Part shown: positions 11,208 to 20,204 of the stretch, one piece after another | How the letters are laid out: every line of letters starts with the position of its first letter | Position numbering within the stretch: the first letter of the stretch is position 1 | NCBI RefSeq assembly: GCF_022479115.1 | Contig: NZ_CP092497.1 | Location: 8,556,001-8,620,000 of the forward strand | Direction of reading: 5' to 3' | Length of the DNA stretch: 64,000 nucleotides | Source of the DNA: Amycolatopsis sp. EV170708-02-1 | Lineage (GTDB): Bacteria > Actinomycetota > Actinomycetes > Mycobacteriales > Pseudonocardiaceae | Translations under genes and position numbers: made by a program | The notes under the pieces: generated by a model | Told to the model about the DNA's origin: nothing | The model's input: the letters and a program-made list of their open reading frames with translations, nothing else | The model's database searches: none

Positions 11208-11977
11208 GAGTACGACCTCCGCTGGTCCGGCGGCGGGATCTCCGCGCCCTTGTATTCGACCGGGATCCCGCCGAGCGGGTAGTCCTTGCGCTGGGGGTGA
11301 CCGTCCCAGTCGTCCGGCATGAGGATGCGGGTCAGCGCCGGGTGGCCGTCGTAGACGATGCCGAACATGTCCCAGGCTTCCCGCTCCTGCCAGTCGGCCG
11401 TCGGGTAGACCCCGACCAGCGACGGGACATGCGGGTCTTCGATGTCGAGGGTGACTTCCAGCCGGATGCGGCGGCGGTAGGTCATCGACGTGAAGTGGTA
11501 GACCGAGTGCAGCCGCTGCGGGACGTCGACGCCGTAGTCGACACCGGAGACGGAGCTGAGCAGTTCGAAGCGGAGACCGGCGTCGTCGCGCAGCACCTTG
11601 GCGATCTCGACGAGGTGCTCGCGGGAGACGTAGAAGGTGATCTCACCGCGGTCGACCGTCGTCTGCAGGATCGCGTGCGCCGGGATCTTGTTGTCCGCCA
11701 AGGCCGCGTAGAACTCGTCGGCGAACTCGTCGAACCAGCCGCCGTACGGGCGCTCCGCCGGGGGCGGGCTGTACGCGGGGAGGCGGACGCCGCCGTAACC
11801 GGAGGTGTCACCGGTGCCGCGGACGCCGAACATGCCCTGGCGCTCTTTACCGGTGACGACCGGCTCGGCCGGGCGAACGCCCTGGGGCTCGAGACCGGCT
11901 TCGGGACGCTCGGCGCTGGACTGCTCGCCGCCCGTCTCGGGGACTTCGGGAGTGTTGTCTTCGGGCACGTCGCTCAC
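11204..11977 (-). CDS. nuoC: NADH-quinone oxidoreductase subunit C
   Basis: 30-kDa-type peripheral subunit of complex I. The diagnostic C-terminal stretch [20 protein letters not shown] is followed by [20 protein letters not shown]. The N-terminal 70 residues are acidic, low in complexity and not conserved, an extension frequent in actinobacterial NuoC. Here nuoC and nuoD are separate genes, not the fused nuoCD of enterobacteria. The gene overlaps both neighbours by 4 bases. Confidence 0.95.
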   Translation of the reverse strand: MSDVPEDNTPEVPETGGEQSSAERPEAGLEPQGVRPAEPVVTGKERQGMFGVRGTGDTSGYGGVRLPAYSPPPAERPYGGWFDEFADEFYAALADNKIPAHAILQTTVDRGEITFYVSREHLVEIAKVLRDDAGLRFELLSSVSGVDYGVDVPQRLHSVYHFTSMTYRRRIRLEVTLDIEDPHVPSLVGVYPTADWQEREAWDMFGIVYDGHPALTRILMPDDWDGHPQRKDYPLGGIPVEYKGAEIPPPDQRRSYS

Positions 11978-12522
11978 TTCTTCGCGTACTTGATCGAGGA
12001 GGCGATCAGCTCGGTGCGCTCACCGCTGGCGGCGCGGATCGCGGCCCGGCGGGCGTTGATCGGCTCGTCCTGGATCTTGGCGTGCAGCTTCAGGATCGCG
12101 TCGAGCAGCATTTCGGGGCGCGGCGGGCAGCCGGGGAGGTACATGTCGACCGGGACGATGTGGTCGACGCCCTGCACCACGGCGTAGTTGTTGAACATGC
12201 CGCCGGACGAGGCGCAGACGCCCATCGCCAGCACCCACTTGGGCTCGGCCATCTGGTCGTAGATCTGGCGGAGCACCGGCGCCATCTTCTGCGTGACGCG
12301 GCCGGCGACGATCATCAGATCGGCCTGGCGCGGCGTCGCGCTGAAGCGCTCCATGCCGAAGCGGGCGATGTCGTAGCGGGAGCCGCCGACGGTCATCATC
12401 TCGATCGCGCAGCAGGCGAGGCCGAAGGTGGCGGGCCACATGGAGTTCTTGCGGGCCCAGTTCACCAGGCCTTCGAGGCTGGCCAGGAGGATGCCGTTGG
12501 GGAGTTTTTCTTCGAGGCCCAT
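11974..12522 (-). CDS. nuoB: NADH-quinone oxidoreductase subunit B
   Basis: PSST-type subunit carrying the terminal 4Fe-4S cluster N2, the direct electron donor to quinone. The tandem-cysteine motif ACCAIEMM is at about residues 36-43, with the other ligands in [14 protein letters not shown] and LPGCPPRPE. The 182-residue length fits the family. It lies 6 bases downstream of nuoA and overlaps nuoC by 4 bases. Confidence 0.97.
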   Translation of the reverse strand: MGLEEKLPNGILLASLEGLVNWARKNSMWPATFGLACCAIEMMTVGGSRYDIARFGMERFSATPRQADLMIVAGRVTQKMAPVLRQIYDQMAEPKWVLAMGVCASSGGMFNNYAVVQGVDHIVPVDMYLPGCPPRPEMLLDAILKLHAKIQDEPINARRAAIRAASGERTELIASSIKYAKK

Positions 12523-12528
12523 GCTTCT

Positions 12529-12942
12529 CTAGTTCCAATCCAGGCCGCCGCGACGCCATACGTAGGCGTACGCGAAACCGACCGTCGCGATGAACAGCAC
12601 GATCTCCACCAGGCCGAACATGCCCAGCGCGTCCGCGGAGACCGCGAACGGGTAGAGGAAGACCATCTCGATGTCGAACAGGATGAACAGCATCGCGGTG
12701 ATGTAGTACGCGACCGGCATCCGGCCGCCGCCGACGACCGGCTGCGGCGACGGTTCGATACCGCATTCGTAGGCCGCGAGCTTCGCCTTGTTGGCCCGGC
12801 TCGGGCCGACGAGCGGGCCGAGCAGCACCGAAAGCACCGCGAACGCGAGAGCGAGGACGAACAGGAGGACCAGGGGGAGGTACATGTCCAGGTTGGGCAC
12901 CTTCGAGGTGTCCGCCTGGGCCAGCACGGGCAACATCAGCAC
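12529..12942 (-). CDS. nuoA: NADH-quinone oxidoreductase subunit A
   Basis: Small membrane subunit with three transmembrane helices, first gene of the nuo operon. The conserved loop YECGIEPSPQPVVGGGRMPV and the following YYITAMLFILFDIEMVFLYP are family signatures; the acidic FDIE lies in helix two. The start is drawn at a GTG; an ATG two codons inside is equally possible, and a GGATGG stretch about 10 bases upstream of the GTG may serve as ribosome-binding site. Its promoter region carries two Rex operator sequences. Confidence 0.94.
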   Translation of the reverse strand: MLMLPVLAQADTSKVPNLDMYLPLVLLFVLALAFAVLSVLLGPLVGPSRANKAKLAAYECGIEPSPQPVVGGGRMPVAYYITAMLFILFDIEMVFLYPFAVSADALGMFGLVEIVLFIATVGFAYAYVWRRGGLDWN

Positions 12943-13083
12943 GGGGTTTTCGCCATCCTTTCCGCGCCGCTGCGGTTTTCGAGTCGGGGTTCACCGCTTC
13001 CCTCGGTCGGCACCCTAAGTCACCTGGGTCACACCGCCGAGGGTTAGGCAACCCTTACGGGCCGTGCATGACGGCCCCCTTGC

Positions 13084-13101
13084 TTGTGAAATAGTTCACA
13101 A
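13084..13101. promoter_or_regulatory. Rex operator (ROP), proximal copy, nuo operon
   Basis: TTGTGAAATAGTTCACAA is a perfect match to the palindromic Rex operator form TTGTGAA-N4-TTCACAA described for Streptomyces. It lies about 140 bases upstream of nuoA and about 37 bases downstream of the predicted transcription start, so bound Rex would act as a roadblock. The rex gene is in the same window at 46521-47348. Confidence 0.9.
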
Positions 13102-13115
13102 GCCTCCCGTCGAGG

Positions 13116-13133
13116 ATGTGAAGCGATTCACAA
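13116..13133. promoter_or_regulatory. Rex operator (ROP), distal copy, nuo operon
   Basis: ATGTGAAGCGATTCACAA differs from the operator form TTGTGAA-N4-TTCACAA at one base. Its centre is 32 bp from that of the proximal copy, about three helical turns, so two Rex dimers would sit on the same face of the helix. It begins only a few bases downstream of the predicted start point. Confidence 0.85.
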
Positions 13134-13144
13134 AGCATGGGGCG

Positions 13145-13174
13145 AGTGTAGGACGTGACTCACATTCTTGTCCC
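13145..13174 (-). promoter_or_regulatory. Candidate promoter of the nuo operon
   Basis: On the minus strand GGGACA (13174-13169) and TACACT (13150-13145) are spaced by 18 bases and resemble the -35 and -10 elements used by the main actinobacterial sigma factor. Transcription would start near 13138, directly before the two Rex operators, which supports the placement. This is a pattern match only. Confidence 0.5.
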
Positions 13175-13356
13175 TAGGCCCCGTGCTATAAGGCTGCCCT
13201 AACTTGGCCGCACGGCCAGTACGGTTACTTCCCGCGTGCGGTACCGGTGACCTGCGACGTCGTTCTCAAGATCGGCTTCAGGGGTCCGTTTGACCGCGTT
13301 TGTCCTGTGACCGATACCACTGCGCGGAGTACCCGTGACTGGTCCAGACGTGTGGA

Positions 13357-13432
13357 GCTGAAGGCTCCTTTCCCCTCGTCAGACGCGACGAAGGGGCCCT
13401 TCGCCGCGTCGCATGCGGTGAAGGGCCCCTTC
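13357..13432. repeat. Dispersed inverted repeat, family A copy 2
   Basis: GAAGGGGCCCTTC (13390-13402) and GAAGGGCCCCTTC (13420-13432) form a perfect 13-bp inverted pair, preceded by a diverged GCTGAAGGCTCCTTTCCCC unit. It sits about 10 bases after the stop codon of the reductase at 13443, on the 3' side of that minus-strand gene. It belongs to the same family as 7621-7697 but with GGCCC in place of GGACGC. Confidence 0.75.
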
Positions 13433-13442
13433 GGCCCGGCGT

Positions 13443-14732
13443 TCAGCGAGGGGAGGGAGTGGCGCGCGCCAGAGCGGCGATGAGGCGGTCCACGCCGTCC
13501 CCGCCCTTGGCGTCGTAGCAACCCGAAAGTCCCTTGTAGACCAACGGAAGGATGGCGTTGATCCGCAGCCCGTACTTCGTCGCGGCGTGCATGATCTTCG
13601 GCTTCCCGATCAGCTTCGCGAACACGTTGCCGAGCCGGTAGTAGCCGCCCATCAGCTCCGCGACGGCGCGCGGGTAGCCCTCCAGCGCCCGCTCACGCGA
13701 AGGTCCTTCGCGCCGCGCCAGCGCCTGCACGACGAACTCCGACGCCAGCTGCGCGGACTCCATCGCGGCCGAGATGCCCTCGCCGTTGAACGGGCTGACC
13801 ATGCCGCCCGCGTCGCCGAGCAGCAGCAGGCCGTCGCGGTAGTGCGGGGTGCGGTTGAAGCCCATCGGGAGACCGGCGCCGCCGACCTTGCCGATGGCGT
13901 TCTCCTCACGGTAGCCCCATTCCTCGGGCGTCCCGTCGAGCCACTGGCGCAGCAGCGCGCGGTAGTCGGTGCTGCGGAACGCGGCCGACGTCGACAGCAT
14001 GCCGAGGCCGACGTTCACCGTGCCGTCGCCGAGCGGGAACGCCCAGCCGTAGCCGGGCAGCAGCTTCGGATCGCGCGGGTCCGAGCGGTCCCACAGCTCC
14101 AGGTGGCCCTCGATGAACGGGTCGTCGTGACGCGGGCTCTTGTAGTACTGCCGCACCGCGACACCCATCGGGCGCTTCTCGTTCTTCTGGATGCCGACGC
14201 TCAGCGCGAGCCGCGCGGAGACGCCGTCGCAGGCGAGGACCAGCGGAGCGCGATAGCTCACCGGCGTCTTTTCCGGGCCGACCTTCGCCTCGACGCCGAT
14301 CACGCGGCCGGTCGGGCTGGTGATGGCGCCGGTGACGGTGGTGCGCTCGTAGAGCCGCGCGCCCGCCTTGACCGCGGTCTTCGCGAGCAGGTCGTCGAAG
14401 TCCTGGCGGGTCCGCGAAACACCGTACGGCGGGTAGCTCGTCAGGTCCGGCCAGTCCAGTTCCAGCGTGAGCTCGCCGGTGAGGATCCGCAGGCCGCGGC
14501 TGTGCACCCAGCCCGCGTCCTCGCTGGTGTCGATCCCCAGGTCGATGAGCTGCTTGACGCCACGCGGGGTCAGACCGTCGCCGCACACCTTCTCGCGCGG
14601 GAACTCGGTCTTCTCCAGCAGCAGCACGTCGACGCCCGCGCGGGCGAGGTACGTGGCGGCGGTGGAGCCGGCCGGTCCGGCACCGACGACGATGACTTCG
14701 GCGTCGTGGTCAGGGTTGCGACGGTTGGTCAT
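13443..14732 (-). CDS. Geranylgeranyl reductase family FAD-dependent oxidoreductase
   Basis: Flavoprotein of the geranylgeranyl/digeranylgeranyl reductase family, expected to saturate isoprenoid double bonds; beside the menaquinone genes the likely substrate is the menaquinone side chain (inference). The N-terminal dinucleotide-binding motif [20 protein letters not shown] is at about residues 13-32. The second flavin motif [20 protein letters not shown] is near residue 290. Start ATG at 14732 gives 429 residues, normal for the family, and overlaps the menG stop by 4 bases. It is the positional counterpart of Rv0561c. The stop is followed by family A repeat copy 2. Confidence 0.88.
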   Translation of the reverse strand: MTNRRNPDHDAEVIVVGAGPAGSTAATYLARAGVDVLLLEKTEFPREKVCGDGLTPRGVKQLIDLGIDTSEDAGWVHSRGLRILTGELTLELDWPDLTSYPPYGVSRTRQDFDDLLAKTAVKAGARLYERTTVTGAITSPTGRVIGVEAKVGPEKTPVSYRAPLVLACDGVSARLALSVGIQKNEKRPMGVAVRQYYKSPRHDDPFIEGHLELWDRSDPRDPKLLPGYGWAFPLGDGTVNVGLGMLSTSAAFRSTDYRALLRQWLDGTPEEWGYREENAIGKVGGAGLPMGFNRTPHYRDGLLLLGDAGGMVSPFNGEGISAAMESAQLASEFVVQALARREGPSRERALEGYPRAVAELMGGYYRLGNVFAKLIGKPKIMHAATKYGLRINAILPLVYKGLSGCYDAKGGDGVDRLIAALARATPSPR

Positions 14733-15433
14733 GCGCGCGAGTTTACGGATGGCTTCTTCGCGCGGTGGATGGCGACGACGCCGAACGTGAGGTTCAGCCA
14801 CTCCACCTCGGTCCACCCGGCGCTCGCGATGATCTCGCCCAGGGTCCGCTGATCCGGCCACGCGAGCATGGATTCGGCCAGGTAGGAGTAGGCCTCGGGG
14901 TTCGACGAGGTCCTGGCGCCGACCCAGGTGAGCAGCTTCGCGATGAACTTCCGGTGCAGGAACCGGATCGGCGGGAATGTGGGCGTCGACACCTCGCAGA
15001 TCACCAGACGGCCGCCCGGTTTGACCACCCGCGCGATCTCGGTGAGCGCGGCCTTGGTGTCGACGAAGTTCCGCAGCGCGAGCGAGATGGTCACCGCGTC
15101 GAAGCTGTCGTCGGCGAACGGCAGCTTCATCGCGTCGGCGGCCACCATCGGGACGCCGCGATGCTTGCCCGCCTTGAGCATGCCGACCGAGAAGTCCGCC
15201 GCGAGGCACCACGCGCCGTTGCGCGCGTACTCGACGGTGGACACACCGGTGCCCGCCGCGAGGTCCAGCACCTTCTCGCCGCGTTTGGCGTCCAGCACCC
15301 GGCCGGTGATGGTGCGCCAGCGGCGGTCGAAGCCGAAGGTCATGAACGAATTCGCGCGGTCGTAGCCGTCCGCGACGTCGTCGAACATGGCGGCGACTTC
15401 GTGCGGATCCTTGTCAAGACTCGCTCGGGACAT
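14729..15433 (-). CDS. menG: Demethylmenaquinone methyltransferase
   Basis: SAM-dependent C-methyltransferase of the UbiE/MenG family that performs the last step of menaquinone synthesis, methylation of the naphthoquinone ring. The SAM-binding motif [11 protein letters not shown] is near residue 60 and the family block [20 protein letters not shown] near residue 118. The chosen ATG ([14 protein letters not shown]) gives 234 residues, the usual length; a start 14 codons upstream is possible but adds unconserved sequence. Coupled by a 4-base overlap to the geranylgeranyl-reductase-family gene. Confidence 0.93.
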   Translation of the reverse strand: MSRASLDKDPHEVAAMFDDVADGYDRANSFMTFGFDRRWRTITGRVLDAKRGEKVLDLAAGTGVSTVEYARNGAWCLAADFSVGMLKAGKHRGVPMVAADAMKLPFADDSFDAVTISLALRNFVDTKAALTEIARVVKPGGRLVICEVSTPTFPPIRFLHRKFIAKLLTWVGARTSSNPEAYSYLAESMLAWPDQRTLGEIIASAGWTEVEWLNLTFGVVAIHRAKKPSVNSRA

Positions 15434-15502
15434 ACCTCGAACCCTAACCCCGGAGTTCTGAGAGAGGTCACCCAAGCGGGAGCAAAGCGACGCCCCGTAG
15501 GT

Positions 15503-16273
15503 TCACCTGGCCCGGTGAAGCAACGCCGGGGCACGGTGCGCACCGGCCCCCGCGACCTCGCCGGCGAGGATCCTCCGCTCCAGCAACCGCAGTTCCGGCC
15601 CCGGTTCGAGGCCGAGCTGATCGACCGAGACCCGGCGCGCACGCCGGTACGCCGCCAGCGCGTCGGAGGTGCGCCCGGCTCGCCACAGAGCGTCCATCAG
15701 GAGGTACTGGGCACGCTGCCGCAAGGGGTGCCGCCGCACCAGATCGGCCAGCTCGACGGCCGCGCTCGCGTGCCGCCCCAGGTCGAGTTCCGCCTGGTAG
15801 AGCTCTTCGAGCAGGACCAGCCGGTGCTCCGAGAGACGCATCGTCTCGTCCGAAAGCAGGGGGACGTCGAGGCCTTCGTAGGGCGCGCCGTGCCAGTGCG
15901 TGAGGGCCTGCCGGATCAGCGAAGCGCGCTGTGCGGGGTCCGCGGTCTTCAGCGCCTGGCCCGCCAGCGTCTCGAAGGTCTCGACGTCGAGTTCGCCGGG
16001 ATGGACCTCCAGCCGGTAGCCGCCGTTGTCGAAGACGAGCCGGTCGCCCTCGGGCAGGGCCTGCCGCAGCTTGTGGACGTGCCAGTGCAGCTTCGGCACC
16101 GCCCGCGGCTCCCACTTGCTGTCCCACAGGGCCTCGGTGAGCACGTTCACCGGGACGAAGGTGTTCGCTCGGACCAGCAGCACGCCGAGGAGCGTTCTCC
16201 GCATCCGGCCGTGCAGCGGGACCGACCCCGAACCGGAAGAGATGCTGAACGTACCCAGTACTTCGAACCTCAC
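15503..16273 (-). CDS. SARP-family transcriptional regulator (AfsR/DnrI/RedD type)
   Basis: Streptomyces antibiotic regulatory protein type activator of 256 residues. The N-terminal OmpR-like winged-helix domain covers about residues 1-95, with [15 protein letters not shown] as the recognition-helix region. A bacterial transcriptional activation domain covers about 98-240 ([37 protein letters not shown]). There is no ATPase domain, so this is a small SARP. The GTG start follows a GAGAGGA ribosome-binding stretch. A direct repeat with SARP-like 11-bp spacing lies upstream at 16322-16339, suggesting autoregulation. Its targets are unknown; no secondary-metabolite cluster is visible here. Confidence 0.9.
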   Translation of the reverse strand: MRFEVLGTFSISSGSGSVPLHGRMRRTLLGVLLVRANTFVPVNVLTEALWDSKWEPRAVPKLHWHVHKLRQALPEGDRLVFDNGGYRLEVHPGELDVETFETLAGQALKTADPAQRASLIRQALTHWHGAPYEGLDVPLLSDETMRLSEHRLVLLEELYQAELDLGRHASAAVELADLVRRHPLRQRAQYLLMDALWRAGRTSDALAAYRRARRVSVDQLGLEPGPELRLLERRILAGEVAGAGAHRAPALLHRAR

Positions 16274-16321
16274 GTGCCGTCCTCTCGCTCGATGGCGTGA
16301 GGGGACGATGAATGCCGGTTG

Positions 16322-16339
16322 TACAAAGAAGATACAAAG
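16322..16339 (-). promoter_or_regulatory. Candidate SARP-binding direct repeat
   Basis: TACAAAG occurs twice with a 4-base spacer (16322-16328 and 16333-16339), a period of 11 bp. SARP proteins are known to bind direct heptamers at 11-bp spacing upstream of a -10 element. On the minus strand the pair faces the SARP gene, and an ATTCAT stretch begins 8 bases beyond the last heptamer, the usual distance to a -10. The heptamer differs from the common TCGAG-type sequence, so specificity is unproven. Confidence 0.5.
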
Positions 16340-16342
16340 TGA

Positions 16343-17446
16343 TCAACTGAGTGCGGAGAGCATTCCCCGCACCGACCGCGGCCAGGCGAATTCCTCCGCG
16401 CGCGCCCGCGCCGCCGCCCGCCGGGCGTCCTCGGGGCTCTCCAGGAGACCGGTGACCGCACCCGCGAACGCGGGAGCGCGATCGTCGACGGCTTCGCCGC
16501 AGCCGGGCCGCACGATCTCCCTCAGCGCCGACGACGCCGAGACCACCACGGGCGTGCCCGAAGCGAGCGCCTCCAGCGCGGCCAGCCCGAACGTCTCGTG
16601 TGGACCGGGCGCGAGGGAGACGTCGGCGCTGGCCAGCAGCCGGGCGACGTCGCCGCGTCCGGAGAGGAAGCCGAGGAAGGTCACCGGAAGCCCGCGCGCC
16701 CGCCGTTCCAGCGCCCGCCGTCTGGGTCCGTCTCCGGCGATGACGAGCCGTACGCGGTGCCCGGCCTCGGTGAGCTCGGCGACGGTGTCCACACTGCGTT
16801 CGACGTGCTTCTCCGGCGACAAGCGTCCACAGTGGACGATCAGCGCGTCGGCGTTCCCGGTCAGCGTGTGCCGCCAGCCGTCGTCGCGCCGGGCCGGGGC
16901 GAAGGTCGTGAGGTCGACGCCGAGCGGGACGCGCCGCACGTTCGGCGCGGCGATCCGGTCGAACTCCGCGCGGGCGAACGCCGTCGTGCAGACCACCGTG
17001 TCGTACCGCCGCGCCATCCGGCGGTTCGCGACGTCCGCGACGCGCCGCGCGACGGGTTCGGGCATCAGGAACTGCTCCAGCAGCCTGTCGAGGCGCTCGT
17101 GCGAGATCACCATGCTGGGTACGCCGTTGCGCCGCGCCCAGACCCCCATGCCGCGCAGGGTGAGCCTGTCGGACACTTCGAGCCTGTCCGGCTCCAGGCG
17201 TTTCAGCACCGCGCGCACACGATGCGGATCGACCGCGCGATAGCCGCCCGTACCCGGGATTTGCGGTGCTGGAAGGGAAAACCGGCGGACTCCCGAGGGC
17301 AGTGTTTCGTCCGCGTAGCGCCGCCCGGGCACCACGAGGGTCACCTGATGGCCGCTGGCCACGTACCCGGCGCCGAGATGATGCAGCGCCGTCCGCAGCC
17401 CGCCCGAGCGTGGTCCGTAGAAGTTGGCCAGCTGGACGATGTGCAT
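16343..17446 (-). CDS. Glycosyltransferase family 4
   Basis: GT-B fold glycosyltransferase of 367 residues. The N-terminal acceptor domain begins [20 protein letters not shown] with the glycine-rich donor loop. The C-terminal donor domain contains [18 protein letters not shown] and the E-x7-E motif in [21 protein letters not shown] sugar-nucleotide donor is expected; donor and acceptor cannot be told from sequence. The ATG at 17446 lies 2 bases after the restored stop of the upstream mgtA-like gene, so the two form one transcription unit. The stop is close to the SARP direct repeat. It may act in cell-envelope glycolipid synthesis with its neighbour (inference). Confidence 0.85.
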   Translation of the reverse strand: MHIVQLANFYGPRSGGLRTALHHLGAGYVASGHQVTLVVPGRRYADETLPSGVRRFSLPAPQIPGTGGYRAVDPHRVRAVLKRLEPDRLEVSDRLTLRGMGVWARRNGVPSMVISHERLDRLLEQFLMPEPVARRVADVANRRMARRYDTVVCTTAFARAEFDRIAAPNVRRVPLGVDLTTFAPARRDDGWRHTLTGNADALIVHCGRLSPEKHVERSVDTVAELTEAGHRVRLVIAGDGPRRRALERRARGLPVTFLGFLSGRGDVARLLASADVSLAPGPHETFGLAALEALASGTPVVVSASSALREIVRPGCGEAVDDRAPAFAGAVTGLLESPEDARRAAARARAEEFAWPRSVRGMLSALS

Positions 17447-17448
17447 TT

Positions 17449-18566
17449 CTACGCCGCGCGAGCGACTTTGCCCTGGACGGCCTCGTAGTGGCCGACCAGC
17501 TCGTGGCAGACGGCGGGCCAGGTCCGGCCCAGCACGACCTTGCGCGCCTTCTCCCCAGCCTGGCCCGGAGCGCTTCGTCACGCAGGTCGTTCACCTTGTC
17601 CACCAGCGCCGTCGCGAACCCGGCGCGGTCCGCGGGCAGCAGGTAGCCGGTGCGGCCGGGCAGGACCAGATCCTTCGGCCCGCCCGCGTCCGGAGCGAGC
17701 ACGGGAAGCCCGGACGCCATCGCCTCCTGGATGGCCTGGCAGAACGTCTCGTGCGGTCCTGTGTGGACGAAGACGTCGAGGCTCGCATACGCGGCGGAAA
17801 GCTCCTCGCCGTAACGGGCGCCGAGGAACGCCGCGCCCGGAATGCGTTCGCGCAGCATCGGCAACTCCGGCCCGTCCCCGACGACGACCACGCGGATGCC
17901 GTCGACCCCGGCGAGCGCGGTCAGCCTGTCGACCTCCTTCTCGGGCGCGAGCCTGCCGACGAAACCGACCAGCAGTTCGCCGTTCGGCGCCAGTTCGGCA
18001 CGCAACGCGGGATCGGCGTGGGCCGGCGAGAACCGCTCGATGTCGACGCCGCGCGCCCAGCGGTGCACGCGCGGGATCCCGTGCAGTTTCAGCTGTTCCA
18101 CCGAATCCGTCGACGGCGCGAGCGTGCGGTCGGCCCGCGAGTGCAGGCGGCGCACCCAGCGCCAGGCGGCGCGGGCGGCGATGCCGAAGCCGTACGCGGC
18201 GGCGAAACCGGCGATGTCGGTCTGGTACACCGCGACACACGGCACCCGCAGCCGCCTCGCCGCGGCGAGCCCTCGCGCGCCGACCACGAACGGCGACGCC
18301 AGATGCACCACGTCCGGCCCGAAATCGGCCAGCGCGGTGAGCACCGTCCTGGTCGGCACGCCGACCGGGAGGGAGTTCACGCCGGGGAAGTCGAGGGCGG
18401 GGATGCGCACGACCGGGGCGCCGAGGTACTCCACGGGACCCGGGCCCGGGGCGATGATCAGCACGTCGTGCGCGCGGTCGCGGAGGTGTTCCACGACGCG
18501 GAGCACGGAGTTGGTCACGCCGTTCACCTGGGGCAGGAAACTTTCGGTGACTATCGCGACTCGCAC
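17449..18566 (-). pseudogene. mgtA: GDP-mannose-dependent mannosyltransferase-like GT4, single-base frameshift
   Basis: The reading frame begins [20 protein letters not shown], diagnostic of the MgtA/PimB-like alpha-mannosyltransferase family. It contains the donor-site E-x7-E motif in [20 protein letters not shown]. Near residue 335 the frame breaks at a run of four C (17553-17556, plus strand). Restoring one base gives a C-terminus that ends at TAG 17451-17449, 2 bases before the next gene, and a 372-residue protein of normal length. As read, the frame runs on aberrantly through the downstream genes. Either a real frameshift or a homopolymer consensus error; I favour the latter. Positional counterpart of Rv0557. 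The start at GTG 18566 is chosen from family alignment. Confidence 0.8.
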
Positions 18567-18677
18567 GCGGATCACTGTCGCATCCGGTTGTGACGGCCAC
18601 GCCAACAAAAACGGAACAGACGACATGTCATCTCAAGGTCGTGTTCCGTAAACCAGGCTCGGCCACACTAGGCAGGC

Positions 18678-19508
18678 ATGACCCTTCTGTCGTCTAGGCC
18701 GCCTCAGCCCGTCGAGCCAGGGCTGGTGTCGAGGGCCCTCGAAGTGGCCGGGCGGCTGGCCAACGACGCGACCGACGTGATCACCGCGACCGCCGGCCGG
18801 GGCGCCCAGCCCGATCCGAAGGACTCGCCCTTCGACTGGGTCACCGACACGGACCGCATCCTCGAACGGCACACCCGCCGCGTGCTGACCGCGGAGTTCC
18901 CCGGTATCCCGGTCGTCGGCGGCGAATTCGGCGCCGACCACGGTGCCGACGTCGCCGAATACCGCTGGGTGGTCGACCCGGTCGACGGCACCGCGAACTA
19001 CGTCGCCGGGGTGCCGTGGTGCGCGTACAGCCTCGCCCTGATCGACGCTTCGGGCCCGGTGGTGGGCGTGGTCGCGGATCCGTACCGCGCGCAGATCTAC
19101 GCCGCCGCGCGCGGCCGCGGCGCCCGGGCGAACGGCAAGCCGATCACGCTCACCGACCGGTGCGGGACCGCCGGCGCGATCGTCTGCACGGAGCTCACGC
19201 GCAAGGGTGTCTGGCCGGGGATGGGCCAGTTCATCGAACGGGCCGCCGCCGCGCACGCCGGGGTCCGGGTGCTCGGCTCGGCGGCGCTGGCGATCGCGCA
19301 GGTCGCGCTGGGGCACGCGGCCGCGGCGGTGCTGCACAGCTACCGCGAATGGGACGTCGCCGGCTCGGTCGCGCTGGCCATCGAGGCCGGGGCCGTGGTG
19401 CTGGACCGCCACGGCGAGGACACGGCCTTGCCGGTCGACGCCCTGCTGGTCGCCGCGCCCGGCGTCGCGGACGAGGTCTTGGGCTGGTGGCGGGAGTCGG
19501 TCGGCTGA
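18678..19508 (+). CDS. Inositol monophosphatase family protein
   Basis: Mg2+-dependent phosphatase of the IMPase fold, 276 residues. The metal site is seen as VVGGEFGADHG near residue 75 (motif with the first Glu), WVVDPVDGTANYVAGVPW near residue 97 (DPxDGT motif) and the C-terminal YREWDVAGS near residue 220 (WDxAG motif). The substrate could be inositol phosphate or histidinol phosphate; this cannot be decided here. It is transcribed away from the mgtA-like gene and ends against repeat family B, converging on the membrane protein at 19730. No clear Shine-Dalgarno; CACACT lies 8 bases before the ATG. Confidence 0.85.
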   Translation: MTLLSSRPPQPVEPGLVSRALEVAGRLANDATDVITATAGRGAQPDPKDSPFDWVTDTDRILERHTRRVLTAEFPGIPVVGGEFGADHGADVAEYRWVVDPVDGTANYVAGVPWCAYSLALIDASGPVVGVVADPYRAQIYAAARGRGARANGKPITLTDRCGTAGAIVCTELTRKGVWPGMGQFIERAAAAHAGVRVLGSAALAIAQVALGHAAAAVLHSYREWDVAGSVALAIEAGAVVLDRHGEDTALPVDALLVAAPGVADEVLGWWRESVG

Positions 19509-19519
19509 GTTCCGCCCCC

Positions 19520-19731
19520 AAGCACGCGAGTTACGCCTCCAAGCACGCGTGTCGTCCGTTCGATCACGTGTGTCGTCCGTTCAAGCACGCGAGTTCGCCG
19601 GTTCCGCACGCCGAGCCCACGAGCCCCATCGGACGACTCGCGTGATCAGACGGACGACACACGTGATTGGACAGCGAACTCGCGTGCTTGGGGACGTAAC
19701 TCGCGTGCTTGGAGGCGTAACTCGCGTGATC
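19520..19731. repeat. Repeat family B, inverted tandem array (9 units)
   Basis: Four units of the form AAGCACGCGAGTT (or GATCACGTGTGTCGT) are followed, after a 30-40 base centre, by five units in opposite orientation of the form AACTCGCGTGCTT, each separated by 6-8 bases. The array can fold into one very long hairpin. It fills the space between two convergent genes (stops at 19508 and 19730). A second array of the same unit occupies another convergent junction at 54041-54136. A role as bidirectional terminator is plausible. Confidence 0.85.
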
Positions 19732-20182
19732 AGGCGGCGGACTCGGCGAGCGAGCGCCGGTAGGCCAGCCGCTGCCGCCGGATCCACCACAGCAGCGGAC
19801 CGGCGATCAGCCAGGTGAAGAAGATCATGCTGCCCAGCGGCAGCAGCGTGTTCGCCGCCGACCGTCCGGCCACCCGCGCGAGTTCCGGGTCGCCGACGTC
19901 GTACTCGATGTTCACCAGCTGCCCGGCGGCCAGCCCGGACGGGTAGAGGACGCCGTTGGCGGGGCTGTGGATGATGCCGTCGGGGGTGGCGTAGTTGATG
20001 ATCGTGCGGTCGAAGGCCACCGACTCGACCTGCGCCGTCGCCTGCCCCAGCTGCGCTTCGATCGCGCTGTCGTTGCGGATGGCGGCGAACAGCAGCGAGA
20101 CACCGAGCACGGTGACGAGTGAGGCGACAACGAGGGCGACATACCACCCGATGCGCCTCACCCGCTCCGCTTTGGCCGTCAC
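19730..20182 (-). CDS. DUF3592-like two-helix membrane protein
   Basis: Membrane protein of 150 residues: one helix at about residues 12-33 (WYVALVVASLVTVLGVSLL), an extracytoplasmic domain of about 75 residues, and a second helix at about 115-133 (LGSMIFFTWLIAGPLLWW). The middle domain (FDRTIINYATPDG, GQLVNIEYDVGDPELARVAG) resembles DUF3592, a domain of unknown function in actinobacterial and other membrane proteins. It occupies the position of Rv0556, between menD and mgtA. Function unknown. The stop codon lies in the last unit of repeat family B. Confidence 0.65.
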   Translation of the reverse strand: MTAKAERVRRIGWYVALVVASLVTVLGVSLLFAAIRNDSAIEAQLGQATAQVESVAFDRTIINYATPDGIIHSPANGVLYPSGLAAGQLVNIEYDVGDPELARVAGRSAANTLLPLGSMIFFTWLIAGPLLWWIRRQRLAYRRSLAESAA

Positions 20183-20204
20183 GCCGCGAGCGTATCGCTA
20201 CCCG

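Larger units (their letters stand above)
12943..13442. other. 500-bp non-coding region upstream of nuo
   Basis: No gene is supported here. From right to left it holds the family A repeat copy 2 behind the reductase stop, about 180 bases without recognisable features, a promoter candidate for nuoA at 13145-13174, two Rex operators at 13116-13133 and 13084-13101, and an untranslated leader of about 195 bases before nuoA. The apparent small reading frames here are produced by the repeat. Confidence 0.7.

Noticed and set aside
13225..13521. Small frame giving KGPFTA/KGPFVA-type peptides, with similar peptides at other family A copies
   Set aside because: The peptide is the translation of the repeat and overlaps the end of the geranylgeranyl-reductase-family gene; no start signals support it.
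15468..18626. A 1052-codon minus-strand frame joining the mgtA-like start to low-complexity sequence
   Set aside because: After about residue 335 it runs in a wrong frame through two other genes; it is a by-product of the frameshift, not a fusion protein.
19520..19731. Possible CRISPR array
   Set aside because: Units are only about 13 bp with 6-8 bp spacers, half of them are inverted, and no cas genes are present.
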